Origin: Natronorubrum thiooxidans
GTDB taxonomy: Archaea; Halobacteriota; Halobacteria; Halobacteriales; Natrialbaceae
Direction of reading: 5' to 3'
Length of the DNA stretch: 64,000 nucleotides
Assembly (NCBI RefSeq): GCF_900156475.1
Contig: NZ_FTNR01000009.1
Span: 62,001-126,000 of the forward strand
Positions 7,190 to 16,357 of this stretch are shown piece by piece (within the stretch, counting starts at the first letter, position 1; the number at the start of each line of letters is the position of its first letter). The notes below the pieces were generated by a model. It made no database searches. It saw nothing but the letters and a program-made list of their open reading frames with translations, and was not told the DNA's origin. Made by a program: the position numbers and the translations under genes.

Positions 7190-7969
7190 TCAGGTTTCGG
7201 GCGCGTCGTTCCAGAGGTCGACGTGCAAGCGGGGCGTGTATCGAAAGCCGTGGTCCATGGCGAGCTGTGCGACGTCGGCGCGGGTCTCCTCGAGTCGCTC
7301 CCGCGTCGCCCCTTCGGGCATCAGGAGGACGTCGTCGTCCCGAATCGGGACGGCAGCGACCTCGCGAAGGTCCTCGAGCAGCGCGAGGATCTCGGGCATG
7401 TCGCTCTCGTCAGTGACGACGAACTTGAGTTGGAAGTCGGAGTCCTCGATCAGGCGGGCCAGCGCCTCGAGGTCGATCCGGTCGCGCTCGTGGCGGGCTG
7501 CCCATTCGCCGTCGCCTTTGGGGTCGCGCTCGGGCGTGGGCGTGCTGCTCTCGAGTTTCGGGCTGACCGAGGCGAGATCGATCGGCGCGTCGCGGTAGAT
7601 CGTCCCGTTGGTCTCGACGGTGGTGTGGTAGCCGCGATCGTCTAATGCCTCGAGGAGGGCGACGCTCGTCTCGTGGAGCAACGGCTCGCCGCCGGTGAGG
7701 ACGACGTGGTCCGCGTTCTCGTATTGCTCGACTTCCGTGAGGATCTCCTCGACGTCCAGCCAGGCGTGGGTGGGTTCCCAGGAGGTGTGATAGGAGTCAC
7801 AGAACCAACAGCGGAGGTTACAGCCGCTCGTGCGGACGAAGACGGAGGGGACGCCGGCGAGCGTTCCCTCCCCTTGCAGCGAGTAGAACAGTTCGTTGAT
7901 CGGGAGGCCGTCGGCTGGCTGGTCGTCCCCGGCCACGTCTTCCCGATCGACCGAGTCGGAAACCGGCAT
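7190..7969 (-). CDS. queE: 7-carboxy-7-deazaguanine synthase QueE (radical SAM)
   Basis: 259 aa from ATG at 7969, which lies one base past the queD stop (TGAGATG), so the two are coupled. LPINELFYSLQGEGTLAGVP opens the domain; TSGCNLRCWFCDSYHT supplies the CxxxCxxC-type iron-sulfur ligands for the radical SAM cluster, and VVLTGGEPLLH is the GGE SAM-binding motif. It rearranges 6-carboxy-tetrahydropterin to 7-carboxy-7-deazaguanine. The first twenty or so residues are a nonconserved acidic leader. Confidence 0.95.
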   Translation of the reverse strand: MPVSDSVDREDVAGDDQPADGLPINELFYSLQGEGTLAGVPSVFVRTSGCNLRCWFCDSYHTSWEPTHAWLDVEEILTEVEQYENADHVVLTGGEPLLHETSVALLEALDDRGYHTTVETNGTIYRDAPIDLASVSPKLESSTPTPERDPKGDGEWAARHERDRIDLEALARLIEDSDFQLKFVVTDESDMPEILALLEDLREVAAVPIRDDDVLLMPEGATRERLEETRADVAQLAMDHGFRYTPRLHVDLWNDAPET

Positions 7970-7970
7970 C

Positions 7971-8459
7971 TCAGAACTGGCCGCCACCGCAGAGTTCGCT
8001 TGTCTCGTTGACCTGGACGGCGACGTGGGAAACGGTGTCGGGCAGCGCTGCCTCGAGTTTTCGCTCGAGCAACACACTCATCACTTCCGCCGTCGGGGGC
8101 TGTTCGAGGACGACGAGCGCATCGTCGTCACCCGCGGCTTCGAAGGCGTCGATCAGGGGATCGCCGGCCTCGAGTAAGAACATATGATCCCACTCGTCGA
8201 TTACTGTGGTAATATCGCCCTTGTCGGCGATCCATCCCTCCTCGGTCAGTTCACCGGTTACACGGACAGAAATCTCGTAGTTGTGTCCGTGTGGCCGCGA
8301 ACACTTGCCGTCGTGATGGAGGAGCCGATGGCCGGTACTGATCCTGATCGGCCGATCCCGGCCGACGTGGAGGACGCGTTCGGTCCCGATGACCGGCTCG
8401 CCGTCGACATCGGCAGCGACCGTTACCGGTCGATCGGCGTGGTCCGCTCGTTCAGTCAT
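7971..8459 (-). CDS. queD: 6-carboxytetrahydropterin synthase QueD
   Basis: 162 aa. Zinc-binding histidines are visible in STGHRLLHHDGKCSRPHGHN, with the catalytic Cys in the same block; DKGDITTVIDEWDHMFLLE and PPTAEVMSVLLERKLE are also typical of this PTPS family. It acts on dihydroneopterin triphosphate, the first committed step of the preQ0 pathway. First gene of the operon; TTAAGTAA on the minus strand near 8480 is a plausible TATA box. Confidence 0.95.
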   Translation of the reverse strand: MTERADHADRPVTVAADVDGEPVIGTERVLHVGRDRPIRISTGHRLLHHDGKCSRPHGHNYEISVRVTGELTEEGWIADKGDITTVIDEWDHMFLLEAGDPLIDAFEAAGDDDALVVLEQPPTAEVMSVLLERKLEAALPDTVSHVAVQVNETSELCGGGQF

Positions 8460-8607
8460 ACTCGGGTATTCCCGTGAGATTACTTAAGCGTGACCGACTG
8501 ACGCTGTCACTGCTCGGCCACAGAAAAACCGATCCGCGGAACGACGGGTACAACCGCCTCGGATCGAAACCGACGTCTCGACTGTAACTGCCCTCGGAGA
8601 CGGACAT

Positions 8608-8964
8608 TCAGTCCTCGAGTTGGTCTCGAAGCCGGTTTTTGGCCTCCGTCCGGCGTTTGCGCGAGAACTGCGGTCGATCGTTGGTAAAGTCGATCTCGAT
8701 CTCGTCGAGCGTTCGCCGGTAGATGTTCGTTCGTCGCCCTTCCTCGGAGAGCTGTCGCCCCTCACAGGTCAACAGCCCGGCTTCGACGAGATCCTGAATG
8801 CGGCGATAGCAGGTCGCGATCGGGATCTCGATATCGTCGCTCAACGCTTGGGCCGATTTTGGGGTGCCAGCCGCACACAGGATCTCCGCGCTGTACTTGC
8901 TCCCGAGCGCCGAGAGAATTGCAGTCGACTCCGCCTCGGTTCGTTTTGTCCGACTCTGAGACAT
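8608..8964 (-). CDS. winged helix-turn-helix regulator (ArsR/MarR-like)
   Basis: 118 aa. ILSALGSKYSAEILCAAG opens a winged helix; PKSAQALSDDIEIPIATCYR is the recognition-helix unit, followed by RIQDLVEAGLLTCEGRQLSE and a wing RRTNIYRRTLDEIEIDF. Members of this haloarchaeal family often regulate a single neighbouring target or themselves. The AT-rich stretch just upstream (8965-9010) carries overlapping short repeats (CTGAATTATCAG) that could be its operator. No ligand domain, so the signal is unknown. Confidence 0.8.
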   Translation of the reverse strand: MSQSRTKRTEAESTAILSALGSKYSAEILCAAGTPKSAQALSDDIEIPIATCYRRIQDLVEAGLLTCEGRQLSEEGRRTNIYRRTLDEIEIDFTNDRPQFSRKRRTEAKNRLRDQLED

Positions 8965-9241
8965 TATTCACCCTATACTGAATTATCAGAATTGAATCTT
9001 GTGGTTAGTAAAATTACATCGAGCAGCGGTCTATAAAGACCCCCGACGTATACTGGGCCGTCTGTAGTTGTGATAGTGAACCAACAATTCTGCCGACCGG
9101 ATTCATATTAGATATCTTTACTGACAGGGGTGTGCTGGGGTAGTGAGAAGGGGCGGCACTGGCGAGCCGCGGACGGCCTCGGCGGATGACTCCGGTCTCG
9201 AGTCTCGACACTCGTTTTACGCCGCACACCAAATGACAGCT

Positions 9242-9937
9242 ATGAACGTCGCAATCGTCACCGTCGGCGACGAACTGCTTGCCGGCCAAACGACGAATAC
9301 CAACGCCACGTGGCTCTCCGAACGGCTGACCGAGCGCGGGGTCTCCGTCGAGCGCGTAACTACCGTTCCCGACCGGATCGGCGATATCGCGCGCGTCGTC
9401 AACGAGTATCGTGCCGAGTACGACGCCGTGATCGTCACCGGTGGGCTCGGCCCGACCCACGATGACGTCACGATGGAGGGCGTCGCCGCCGCGCTGGGGC
9501 GCTCGCTCGAGGAACACGCGGACGCGCTCGCCTGGCTCGAGGCGGACGGCTACTCACGAGCCGATCTGACGGCGGGGACAGCCGACCTGCCGGCCGGGGC
9601 ACGGCCACTTCACAATGAGACCGGTGTCGCACCGGGGGCGGTCCTCGAGGGCGTCTACGTCCTTCCCGGTGTTCCCTCGGAGATGCGAGCGATGTTCGAA
9701 TCGGTCGCCGACGAGTTCTCGGGGACCCAGACCTATCGTGCGGTCGTCGTTGCCGACGAGCCGGAAAGCGCGCTGCTCGATCGGGTTGCAACAGTCCGCG
9801 AACGGTTCGAGATCACTGTCGGGAGCTACCCGGGCGAGTCGGTTCGGCTCGCACTCGAGGGAACGGACGAAGAAACCGTCTCGGAAGCCGAAGCGTGGCT
9901 CCGCGAGCGGGTCGAACAGCCGAGTGGCGACCGATAG
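9242..9937 (+). CDS. CinA-like / molybdopterin-binding (MoCF) domain protein
   Basis: 231 aa from ATG at 9242 (ATG 9233 is also possible). MNVAIVTVGDELLAGQTTNT, VIVTGGLGPTHDDVTMEGVA and VYVLPGVPSEMRAMFE are the conserved blocks of the CinA N-terminal domain, which shares the MoaB/MogA fold. Bacterial CinA carries an extra C-terminal nicotinamide-nucleotide amidohydrolase domain; it is absent here. In related proteins this domain is an ADP-ribose or nucleotide pyrophosphatase; the archaeal role is not settled. Downstream is an opposite-strand small membrane gene, then an NAD kinase-like gene, so a pyridine-nucleotide link is possible. Confidence 0.85.
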   Translation: MNVAIVTVGDELLAGQTTNTNATWLSERLTERGVSVERVTTVPDRIGDIARVVNEYRAEYDAVIVTGGLGPTHDDVTMEGVAAALGRSLEEHADALAWLEADGYSRADLTAGTADLPAGARPLHNETGVAPGAVLEGVYVLPGVPSEMRAMFESVADEFSGTQTYRAVVVADEPESALLDRVATVRERFEITVGSYPGESVRLALEGTDEETVSEAEAWLRERVEQPSGDR

Positions 9938-9945
9938 CGGGTCGA

Positions 9946-10071
9946 TTATCGATACAGATACGCGAGCCAGACGATCGTCACGAGGAGGCCAAGGGCAAGG
10001 GTCCCCCAGCCGGTCAGTGCCATCGGGAGTTCTGGATCCGATTCGAGCACGGCGAACGCGAGTTCGTTCAT
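9946..10071 (-). CDS. 41-residue single-span membrane protein
   Basis: Reading on the minus strand from ATG at 10071 to TAA at 9946 gives 41 residues: an acidic start (MNELAFAVLESDPELP) followed by one hydrophobic helix (TLALGLLVTIVWLAYLYR) ending in Tyr-Arg at the membrane face. It fills the gap between the CinA-like gene and the NAD kinase-like gene almost exactly, uses GC-rich codons and has a clean stop. Many haloarchaea have small proteins of this 'W.tLalGl...W.aYLYR' style. Function unknown. Confidence 0.65.
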   Translation of the reverse strand: MNELAFAVLESDPELPMALTGWGTLALGLLVTIVWLAYLYR

Positions 10072-10187
10072 ATGCTGCGATCAGTTCCCATCCCTCTTAA
10101 TCTTTCAGAAACGTCGGGCGTTCGTCGAGTCGGTCGCAGCGCCGAAAACACCACACGGCTTTTGGATCGGCTCTGCCTACGTCGGCT

Positions 10188-11330
10188 ATGGAGTCTCTCG
10201 GTGTCGTCGTCAACCCGATCGCGGGGATGGGCGGTCGGGTCGGATTGAAAGGAACTGATGGCAAACTCGAGGAAGCACGCGAACTGGGGGCCGAGCCGCG
10301 CGCACCCGACCGGGCACGTGAGGCACTCGCGGCGGTACACCGACGCGCACCCGAGCTAACGGTGTATACGGCAGCGGGCGTGCTGGGCGAGGACGCGGCC
10401 CGTGATGCTGGCTACGAGCCGATCGTCGTCTACGAGCCGACGGCGGACGATGGGACGGAGCCGCCCGCAGAAACGACCGCAGCCGATACGCGCGCGGCCG
10501 TTCGGGCCTTTCTCGAGCGCGACGTCGATCTGGTCTGTTTCGTCGGCGGTGACGGCACCGCCGTCGACGTCGCGGAGGTCATCGAACGCGACGCCGAGAG
10601 AGCCACGACCGATTCCGGGAGTGAGACAGATTTCTCCCGAGACGACAGCGGAACACCGATGCTCGGCGTCCCAGCCGGTGTTAAGATCTACTCGTCGGTC
10701 TTTGCCGTGACACCCGCCGACGCCGGCCGGATCATCGCCGAGTTCGACCGCGTCACGTCCCGCGAGGTCAACGATATCGACGAGGATGCCTACCGCGACG
10801 GGGAGGTCCGAGCGGAACTCAAGGCCGTCGTCCCGGTTCCCGTCGCGCCGGACGTCCAGTCGGGCAAACAGGTCTCGAGCGGCAGCGTCGACTCACTGGC
10901 ATCGGGGTTTGCTCGTGAGATCGATCCGGATCGAACCTACGTCTTCGGTCCCGGAAGCACCGTCGGAGCGATCGAGACCGAACTGGGGATCGATCCCTCC
11001 CCGCTCGGCGTCGACGTCTGGCGTGACGGGACGGTGCTCGCTCGCGACGCGTCCGAAAGCGAGATCCTCGAGGTCCTCGCGGAGCCGGTGACGATCGTCG
11101 TCTCGCCGATCGGTGGGCAAGGCTTTATTTTCGGGCGGGGAAACCACCAGCTCTCGCCCGCCGTGATCGAGCGAGCCGACGAGATCGAGGTCGTCGCCTC
11201 CGGGGAGAAACTCGACGGGATCGATGCCCTGCGCGTCGATACCGACGACGCAGCGATCGACGAAAGCCTTCGAGGTTGGCAACAGGTCCGAACGGGGCGG
11301 TTTACGACCCGCCTCGTCAATGTTGTATAA
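10188..11330 (+). CDS. ATP-NAD kinase family protein (AcoX-like, COG3199)
   Basis: 380 aa. GVVVNPIAGMGGRVGLKGTD at the N-terminus, VCFVGGDGTAVDVAEVIE (the GGDGT phosphate-binding motif of NAD/diacylglycerol kinases) and LGVPAGVKIYSSVFAVTP are the family hallmarks; the C-terminus has VSPIGGQGFIFGRGNHQLSP. The family is thought to phosphorylate NAD or a related substrate, and differs from the canonical archaeal NAD kinase. About residues 145-160 are a nonconserved acidic insertion. Confidence 0.85.
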   Translation: MESLGVVVNPIAGMGGRVGLKGTDGKLEEARELGAEPRAPDRAREALAAVHRRAPELTVYTAAGVLGEDAARDAGYEPIVVYEPTADDGTEPPAETTAADTRAAVRAFLERDVDLVCFVGGDGTAVDVAEVIERDAERATTDSGSETDFSRDDSGTPMLGVPAGVKIYSSVFAVTPADAGRIIAEFDRVTSREVNDIDEDAYRDGEVRAELKAVVPVPVAPDVQSGKQVSSGSVDSLASGFAREIDPDRTYVFGPGSTVGAIETELGIDPSPLGVDVWRDGTVLARDASESEILEVLAEPVTIVVSPIGGQGFIFGRGNHQLSPAVIERADEIEVVASGEKLDGIDALRVDTDDAAIDESLRGWQQVRTGRFTTRLVNVV

Positions 11331-11434
11331 GGTATACTGCACTCGCGGCCTTCACAATCAACCATATAACTATTTGTCGGCCATGTAATGACCATATAGT
11401 CAAGATTAAGGTCAACTCTCGCTTAGGGTGTCGC

Positions 11435-12466
11435 ATGGAAACGCGGAAAGTGCAACGATTGGGTCCATCGACGCTTGCGATGACCCTCCCTGCAGAATGG
11501 GCGTCCGAACACGGTGTCGAGAAAGGTGACGAAGTCTCCCTGCGGACCAGCGGCAAGGGGACGCTGACCGTCATGCCGGAATCGGCCAACACCGAGGAGA
11601 CGGAAGCGATCATCCACGCCGACGATTTAGACGCCAACGCCGTCGAACGGGCGATCGTCGCCCAGTACGTGCTGGGCCGGCGTGTCATCCGCATCGACAC
11701 CGAAGACGGCGCACTCGAGTCCGACCACATCAACGCGGTCTATCAGGCCGAAACGCAACTGATGGGACTGGGCGTCATCGAAGAGACCCCCGAGAGCATC
11801 TCGATTCGCTGCTCGGTTGATCCGGAGGACTTCACGCTCGACAACCTCTTAGAGCGCCTCGAGCGAACGGGACAGACGATGCGTGGTGAAGGGATCAAGG
11901 CGCTGGCTCACGGCAACCCCGATCTGGCCCAGCGCGCCCTGAACCGCGAGCGGCAGGCGAACAAGATCTTCGTGCTCCTGTTGCGCCTGATCTTTACGGC
12001 CTACCAGAACCCGAACCTCGCGCGTGCGGTCGGTCTCAACAGCGGCTTCCCGCTGATCGGCTACCGCTCAATCGCGAAAAACCTCGAGTTGACGGCAGAC
12101 AACGCCGAGGACATCGCTGAAATCGTCATCGAGACCGAGGGCCACAGCCTGAATGTCGACAGCTCGGTAATGCGTGACATCCGTGAGCTGAACGAACAGG
12201 TCGACGAGATCACCTCCCTCGCGGTTGAGGCGGCCGTCGAACGCGATTACGACAAATCGAACCGGGTTCGAGAACTCTTCCACGAGATCTCCGACCGCGA
12301 GAAAGAGATCCTCGCTGAACTGCCGGAGATGTCCAACGAGGACCTCCTTCGGGTTCGAGAAGTGCTCGTCAGTCTCCAGCAGACGGCCCAGTACGCGATG
12401 CGAAACGCCGAGATCGCCGCGAACCTCGCGCTCAACGAGGAATCCGAGCACACAACGATCAACTGA
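11435..12466 (+). CDS. AbrB-PhoU fusion regulator (phosphate uptake regulator type)
   Basis: 343 aa. METRKVQRLGPSTLAMTLPA to about residue 45 is a SpoVT/AbrB swapped-hairpin DNA-binding domain, and the rest is two PhoU-type three-helix bundles (for example LERLERTGQTMRGEGIKALA and SIAKNLELTADNAEDIAEIV). ATG 11435 is chosen because the AbrB domain begins there. Such proteins in haloarchaea are linked to control of phosphate transport, but no pst genes are nearby, so the role is inferred. Upstream 11331-11434 is AT-rich. Confidence 0.85.
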   Translation: METRKVQRLGPSTLAMTLPAEWASEHGVEKGDEVSLRTSGKGTLTVMPESANTEETEAIIHADDLDANAVERAIVAQYVLGRRVIRIDTEDGALESDHINAVYQAETQLMGLGVIEETPESISIRCSVDPEDFTLDNLLERLERTGQTMRGEGIKALAHGNPDLAQRALNRERQANKIFVLLLRLIFTAYQNPNLARAVGLNSGFPLIGYRSIAKNLELTADNAEDIAEIVIETEGHSLNVDSSVMRDIRELNEQVDEITSLAVEAAVERDYDKSNRVRELFHEISDREKEILAELPEMSNEDLLRVREVLVSLQQTAQYAMRNAEIAANLALNEESEHTTIN

Positions 12467-12591
12467 CCCCGTCTCGTCGCCGCTTGTTCTTCCGTTTTTG
12501 TTGTTCGAGTGCCCTCGAGAGACGCTTCGGTATCGCGTTGTGATTCGTCAGTTCGAAACAATAATCCGCTCGGGCGACACACCTCTTCCCC

Positions 12592-13881
12592 ATGCGGACG
12601 CTCGTTCGGCGGATTCTCGCGCAGTTTGCCGTCGATCAGCGAGTGCTCGCGCTAGCGTTTGCCCGGATGGCCGACGGGATCGGCAACTCGTTTCTGATCA
12701 TCGTCATCCCGCTGTACGTGGCAAGCGGTACCGTCGGCGGGCGGACACTCGGCCTCGAGGAGGCGATGATCATCGGGGTCATCCTCTCGCTGTTCGGGTT
12801 TCTCAACAGCAGTTTTCAGCCGTTCACCGGCCGACTCTCCGACCGTGTCGGCAGGCGAAAGCCGTTCGTCTTGATCGGGCTTGCCGGCCTCGCGGTAACG
12901 AACGTGGCGTACGTCTTCGCGGAGACGTATCTCTCGCTCGTCGTTATTCGCGGCCTGCAAGGCGTGAGCGTCGCGTTTATCGTCCCAGCGTCGATCGCGC
13001 TGGTCAACGAACTCGCGACGACGCAGGATCGCGGCGGCAACATGGGCGTCTACAACACGTTTCGCCTGGTTGGCTTCGGTGCCGGGCCGGTCGTCGCCGG
13101 TGCCGTCGTCAACCTCGGCCCGTACACGCTGCCCATCGGGCCGACGATCAACGGCTTCGACGCCGCGTTCGCGATCGCCGCGATTACCGCCGTGATCAGC
13201 TATCTGCTGGTGACCGTCCTCATCACGGACCCCGACGCGACGCGAGCCAACGCCGGTGCGAATCTCTCGATTCCGATCCGGGATCAGTCCGGGCCGAACC
13301 TGCTCGGCCCGATCTTCACGCTCGGCGTCGCCTCACTGTTTATGGCGACGGCAATCGCGCTGTTCGCGACGATCCAGCCGCAGGTCAACGCCCGCCTCGA
13401 GCAGGGCTCGACCTGGTTCGGGCTTCAGTTTGCGGCCTTTATTCTCGCCCAGGTGATCCTCCAGACGCCGATCGGACGGGCGTGTGATCGGTACGGACGG
13501 CGTCCGTTCATCGTCGGCGGCATGCTCTTGTTGATCCCGACGACGCTCGTCCAGGGGTTCATTACGACCTCGGAGCTGATGTTCGTTGCTCGGCTGCTGC
13601 AGGGAATCGCGGGTGCGATGGTCTTCGCACCGGGGCTTGCCCTCGCTGGCGACCTCGCGGGCGAGGGCGAATCCGGTTCGAAGCTGTCAGTGCTCACGAT
13701 GGCCTTCGGCTTCGGGATCGCCATCGGTCCGCTCTCGTCGGGCGCGCTGGTCGGCTACGGTTTCGAGGTCCCGTTCGTCTTCGGAGCCACGCTTGCCGCC
13801 GCCGGGACGATTCTCGTCTACACACAGATCGAGGAGACGCTCGAGACGACGCGCCCGATCCCGGTCGTCGGCGACGATTGA
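12592..13881 (+). CDS. major facilitator superfamily transporter
   Basis: 429 aa with about twelve hydrophobic segments. GRLSDRVGRRKPFVLIGL is the MFS motif A loop between helices 2 and 3, and a second copy of the pattern (GRACDRYGRRPFIVGG) occurs between helices 8 and 9. VIRGLQGVSVAFIVPASIAL corresponds to helix 4. Substrate cannot be assigned; this type often exports drugs or carries metabolites. Single gene with 125 bases upstream. Confidence 0.9.
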   Translation: MRTLVRRILAQFAVDQRVLALAFARMADGIGNSFLIIVIPLYVASGTVGGRTLGLEEAMIIGVILSLFGFLNSSFQPFTGRLSDRVGRRKPFVLIGLAGLAVTNVAYVFAETYLSLVVIRGLQGVSVAFIVPASIALVNELATTQDRGGNMGVYNTFRLVGFGAGPVVAGAVVNLGPYTLPIGPTINGFDAAFAIAAITAVISYLLVTVLITDPDATRANAGANLSIPIRDQSGPNLLGPIFTLGVASLFMATAIALFATIQPQVNARLEQGSTWFGLQFAAFILAQVILQTPIGRACDRYGRRPFIVGGMLLLIPTTLVQGFITTSELMFVARLLQGIAGAMVFAPGLALAGDLAGEGESGSKLSVLTMAFGFGIAIGPLSSGALVGYGFEVPFVFGATLAAAGTILVYTQIEETLETTRPIPVVGDD

Positions 13882-14007
13882 CTCGCGAGTGACACCGCGC
13901 GACCGTCGATCCGGACGACTGATACGGCGCTGCTGTCGAAAGCAGCCCACCGGTCGAAAACCGATGGGACGCAACGCAAAAGTATCGGATCCGCATACGC
14001 TTCGACA

Positions 14008-14511
14008 ATGACGCTCTCGGAGGAGGCCACAGAACGGTTAGCAGACGTCGTGGAGCTACAGCCGACGAAGAACTCGGAGCTACAGGACCGGTGGGGGATG
14101 GAAAGCGGCAGCGAGGTCCACCAGTATCTCGAGACCGAACTCGGCGATTACTACTTTCGTGACGACAACAGCCTGATTCGGGCGACGAGCGAGGCAGCCG
14201 ACCTCGTCGACGTCGAACCCGGTATCGAGAGCGATCCCGAAACCGATGGGCCGCCGTCCAGAATCCGCGTCCCGGAACTCCAGTCACAGATCGTCGCGGT
14301 GCTTGCCGGCCCCGACGAGGAGTCCGAGAGCGTCGTCTCGGTCCTGCACAAGCTCCGCGACGAGTTCGACGTTGACCCAGAGGCCGAAGCCGTTCGCTCG
14401 GGCCTCCAGAGTCTTCGTCGCAAGGATGTCGTCGCCGTCGAGTACCGGACCGTTCCCACGTTCCGACTGGCCGTCGACCGCGAAGACCTCGAGGTCGCGG
14501 TCTCCGATTGA
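14008..14511 (+). CDS. DUF5797-like haloarchaeal protein
   Basis: 167 aa. Starts MTLSEEATERLADVVELQPT, with KNSELQDRWGMESGSEVHQY suggesting a winged-helix fold, then DYYFRDDNSLIRATSEAADL; the second half (SVVSVLHKLRDEFDVDPEAE) looks like another small helical or winged domain. I believe this is the haloarchaeal family called DUF5797, from memory. No catalytic residues stand out. It may be a DNA-binding regulator. Convergent with the next gene, 25 bases apart. Confidence 0.7.
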   Translation: MTLSEEATERLADVVELQPTKNSELQDRWGMESGSEVHQYLETELGDYYFRDDNSLIRATSEAADLVDVEPGIESDPETDGPPSRIRVPELQSQIVAVLAGPDEESESVVSVLHKLRDEFDVDPEAEAVRSGLQSLRRKDVVAVEYRTVPTFRLAVDREDLEVAVSD

Positions 14512-14536
14512 GACGGACTACTGTACGTCAAGCGAG

Positions 14537-15601
14537 TCACAGCCCCGGCCGCCGTCGCCGCCGCCGATCCTCGAGCAATCGTCGACAGCGCGTTCCCGGA
14601 CCCCCCTCGATCGGCCAGCCCCGTGTCCGCCAGCCTGGCGGCTCCGGTTCGAACTCGGGACAGTTCCCAGAACACTCAACAGCCGTCTGACACCGTCCTT
14701 TCGCCGCACAGTGTGGTCGGAGTTGCGTGCCGTCTCGAGCGCGCAACTCGAAGTGCCGACAGTCGGGGCGCATGGTCTCGACGAACGAGCGCCAGCCACG
14801 TTCATAGGCGCGTTCGGCGATCGCGAGCCGTGTTTCGGCCTTCGTCGCGGGATCGACGTACTCGAAGCGCGCTGCCGAGTCGTCCCGCTCGCCGCCGCCG
14901 GGTCGCTCGAGGATTCGCGTGCCGGGGTCGTCGACCGCGAGCGTCCGGGGATACCACTCGACTGTCGCGGTCAGAGTCTCTGGCGCGAGCGTCAGAATCC
15001 CCGCTTCGACCGGTAGATCCTCGAACAGCGCGGGTTCGACGGTGTCGCCCGTCGTTCGAGTGGCGACCCAGGCCTCATCGGCCAGCCCCATCGCGACGTC
15101 GTACTCGAGTTGTGCGCCCAGCACGCGGGCCGCGCTGGCGTCGAGGTCGGGTTTGTTCTCGATGACGACGGTTCGCTCGAGCCAGTCGGGATAGGGCCAC
15201 TTCCGGCGGATCTGGATGCGGTTGCCCGACTTACGGGTCTCGAGGATGTCCCGGTCGCTGGCGCGGTGAATCGTCTCGCGGACGTAGCGCCACGGATAGC
15301 CGGGGTTGGGGAGACAGTCGCGGTAGTAGGTCCACTCCGTGGGTGCGTTTCGGATGACGTGTAAGAGATCGCTGTCGAGTCGCTCGAGGCCGAATTTCGC
15401 CCGCTCGCGGAGGGCATCGGGGTCGCACTCGAGGATGATCGTGTCCCAGCGGCGGCGTTTCGTCCCGAGTTGGCGGGCGACGATGACCGCGTGATCGTCA
15501 CTGGTCGACTCGGCCGGTGGCCAGGTGCGTTCGGCCCAGCGACAACACCGGAGTTCGAACGCGAACTCGGTCTGAGTGCGGTCCACATCGTCCCTTGACA
15601 C
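14537..15601 (-). CDS. DUF5787-like haloarchaeal protein
   Basis: 354 aa. The N-terminal part (EFAFELRCCRWAERTWPP, VIVARQLGTKRRRWDTIILE) looks like a nuclease-type alpha-beta fold, and the middle has VVIENKPDLDASAARVLGAQ, an E..K arrangement like that of restriction-type endonuclease cores. The C-terminus is rich in cysteine (HCAAKGRCQTAVECSGNCPE) and may bind a metal or iron-sulfur cluster, ending in an Arg-rich tail. I believe this is the family named DUF5787. PD-(D/E)XK relationship is my inference and unproven. Confidence 0.65.
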   Translation of the reverse strand: MSRDDVDRTQTEFAFELRCCRWAERTWPPAESTSDDHAVIVARQLGTKRRRWDTIILECDPDALRERAKFGLERLDSDLLHVIRNAPTEWTYYRDCLPNPGYPWRYVRETIHRASDRDILETRKSGNRIQIRRKWPYPDWLERTVVIENKPDLDASAARVLGAQLEYDVAMGLADEAWVATRTTGDTVEPALFEDLPVEAGILTLAPETLTATVEWYPRTLAVDDPGTRILERPGGGERDDSAARFEYVDPATKAETRLAIAERAYERGWRSFVETMRPDCRHFELRARDGTQLRPHCAAKGRCQTAVECSGNCPEFEPEPPGWRTRGWPIEGGPGTRCRRLLEDRRRRRRPGL

Positions 15602-15734
15602 GACGATGTCAAAAGCACTGCTCGATTGATCCGGGAGTGTGCGACTCGTGTCGCAGACGCCGCTCGAGACGTCCTCGAACAGGTCTAGCTGTCACTCGCC
15701 GGCGGTCTCGAGGACTGACCGGCTGTGATCGGGC

Positions 15735-16169
15735 CTACTCCTCGTCCTCCTCGAGGTCGTCGAGGAACCGGTGACCCTGTTCTAAGATCTCGCGTGGGCC
15801 GTCTTGTGTGACGGTGTTGACCGCCTGCTCGTAATCGCGCCACTGGAGATCCCGGTGTTCGTTTGATAGTTCCGCACTGGCCTCGAACGATTTCGCAATA
15901 AAGAGGTGAACGGTCTTGTGGATCGTCTTGCCGTTCGCCTCGAAGACGTAGCTGTAGTCCTCACGAAAGCCGTCGAGAAGCCGGAACTGCTCGATACCTG
16001 CCTCTTCCTTTATTTCGCGGATCGCCGTCTGCTGTAGTTCTTCATCTCCTTCGACACCGCCCTTGGGAAACTCCCAATCGCCTGGGCGGCTCTTGAGTAG
16101 AAGATACTCGCGCCGGCCCCGCGTATCGCGGAAGAGGATCGCGCCTGCGCTCGTAGCTTCGACTGCCAT
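15735..16169 (-). CDS. NUDIX hydrolase (diadenosine tetraphosphatase type)
   Basis: 144 aa, complete NUDIX domain. GGVEGDEELQQTAIREIKEE followed by AG and I matches the box Gx5Ex7REUxEExGU, with the metal-binding glutamates present. EATSAGAILFRDTRGRREYL and the end of the domain resemble Ap4A pyrophosphatases (MutT-like, close to human NUDT2). It probably hydrolyses dinucleoside polyphosphates or other nucleoside diphosphate derivatives. Short acidic C-terminus (DDLEEDEE). Single gene. Confidence 0.9.
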   Translation of the reverse strand: MAVEATSAGAILFRDTRGRREYLLLKSRPGDWEFPKGGVEGDEELQQTAIREIKEEAGIEQFRLLDGFREDYSYVFEANGKTIHKTVHLFIAKSFEASAELSNEHRDLQWRDYEQAVNTVTQDGPREILEQGHRFLDDLEEDEE

Positions 16170-16357
16170 TGGCTGATTTAATAGGTGCGACGTTAAGAGA
16201 ATATCGGACTGTTCGTCCAGAATATATACTATTTGCTGGCTCGATGTCGACGGATCGCCCCCTGTCGGGTCCGAATTCGTTCACCATCCGATGAGTGACC
16301 TGGGCGTATCTCAGCAAGTTTTTACGCACCGGCCGTTGACAAATGGACAGCACAACT

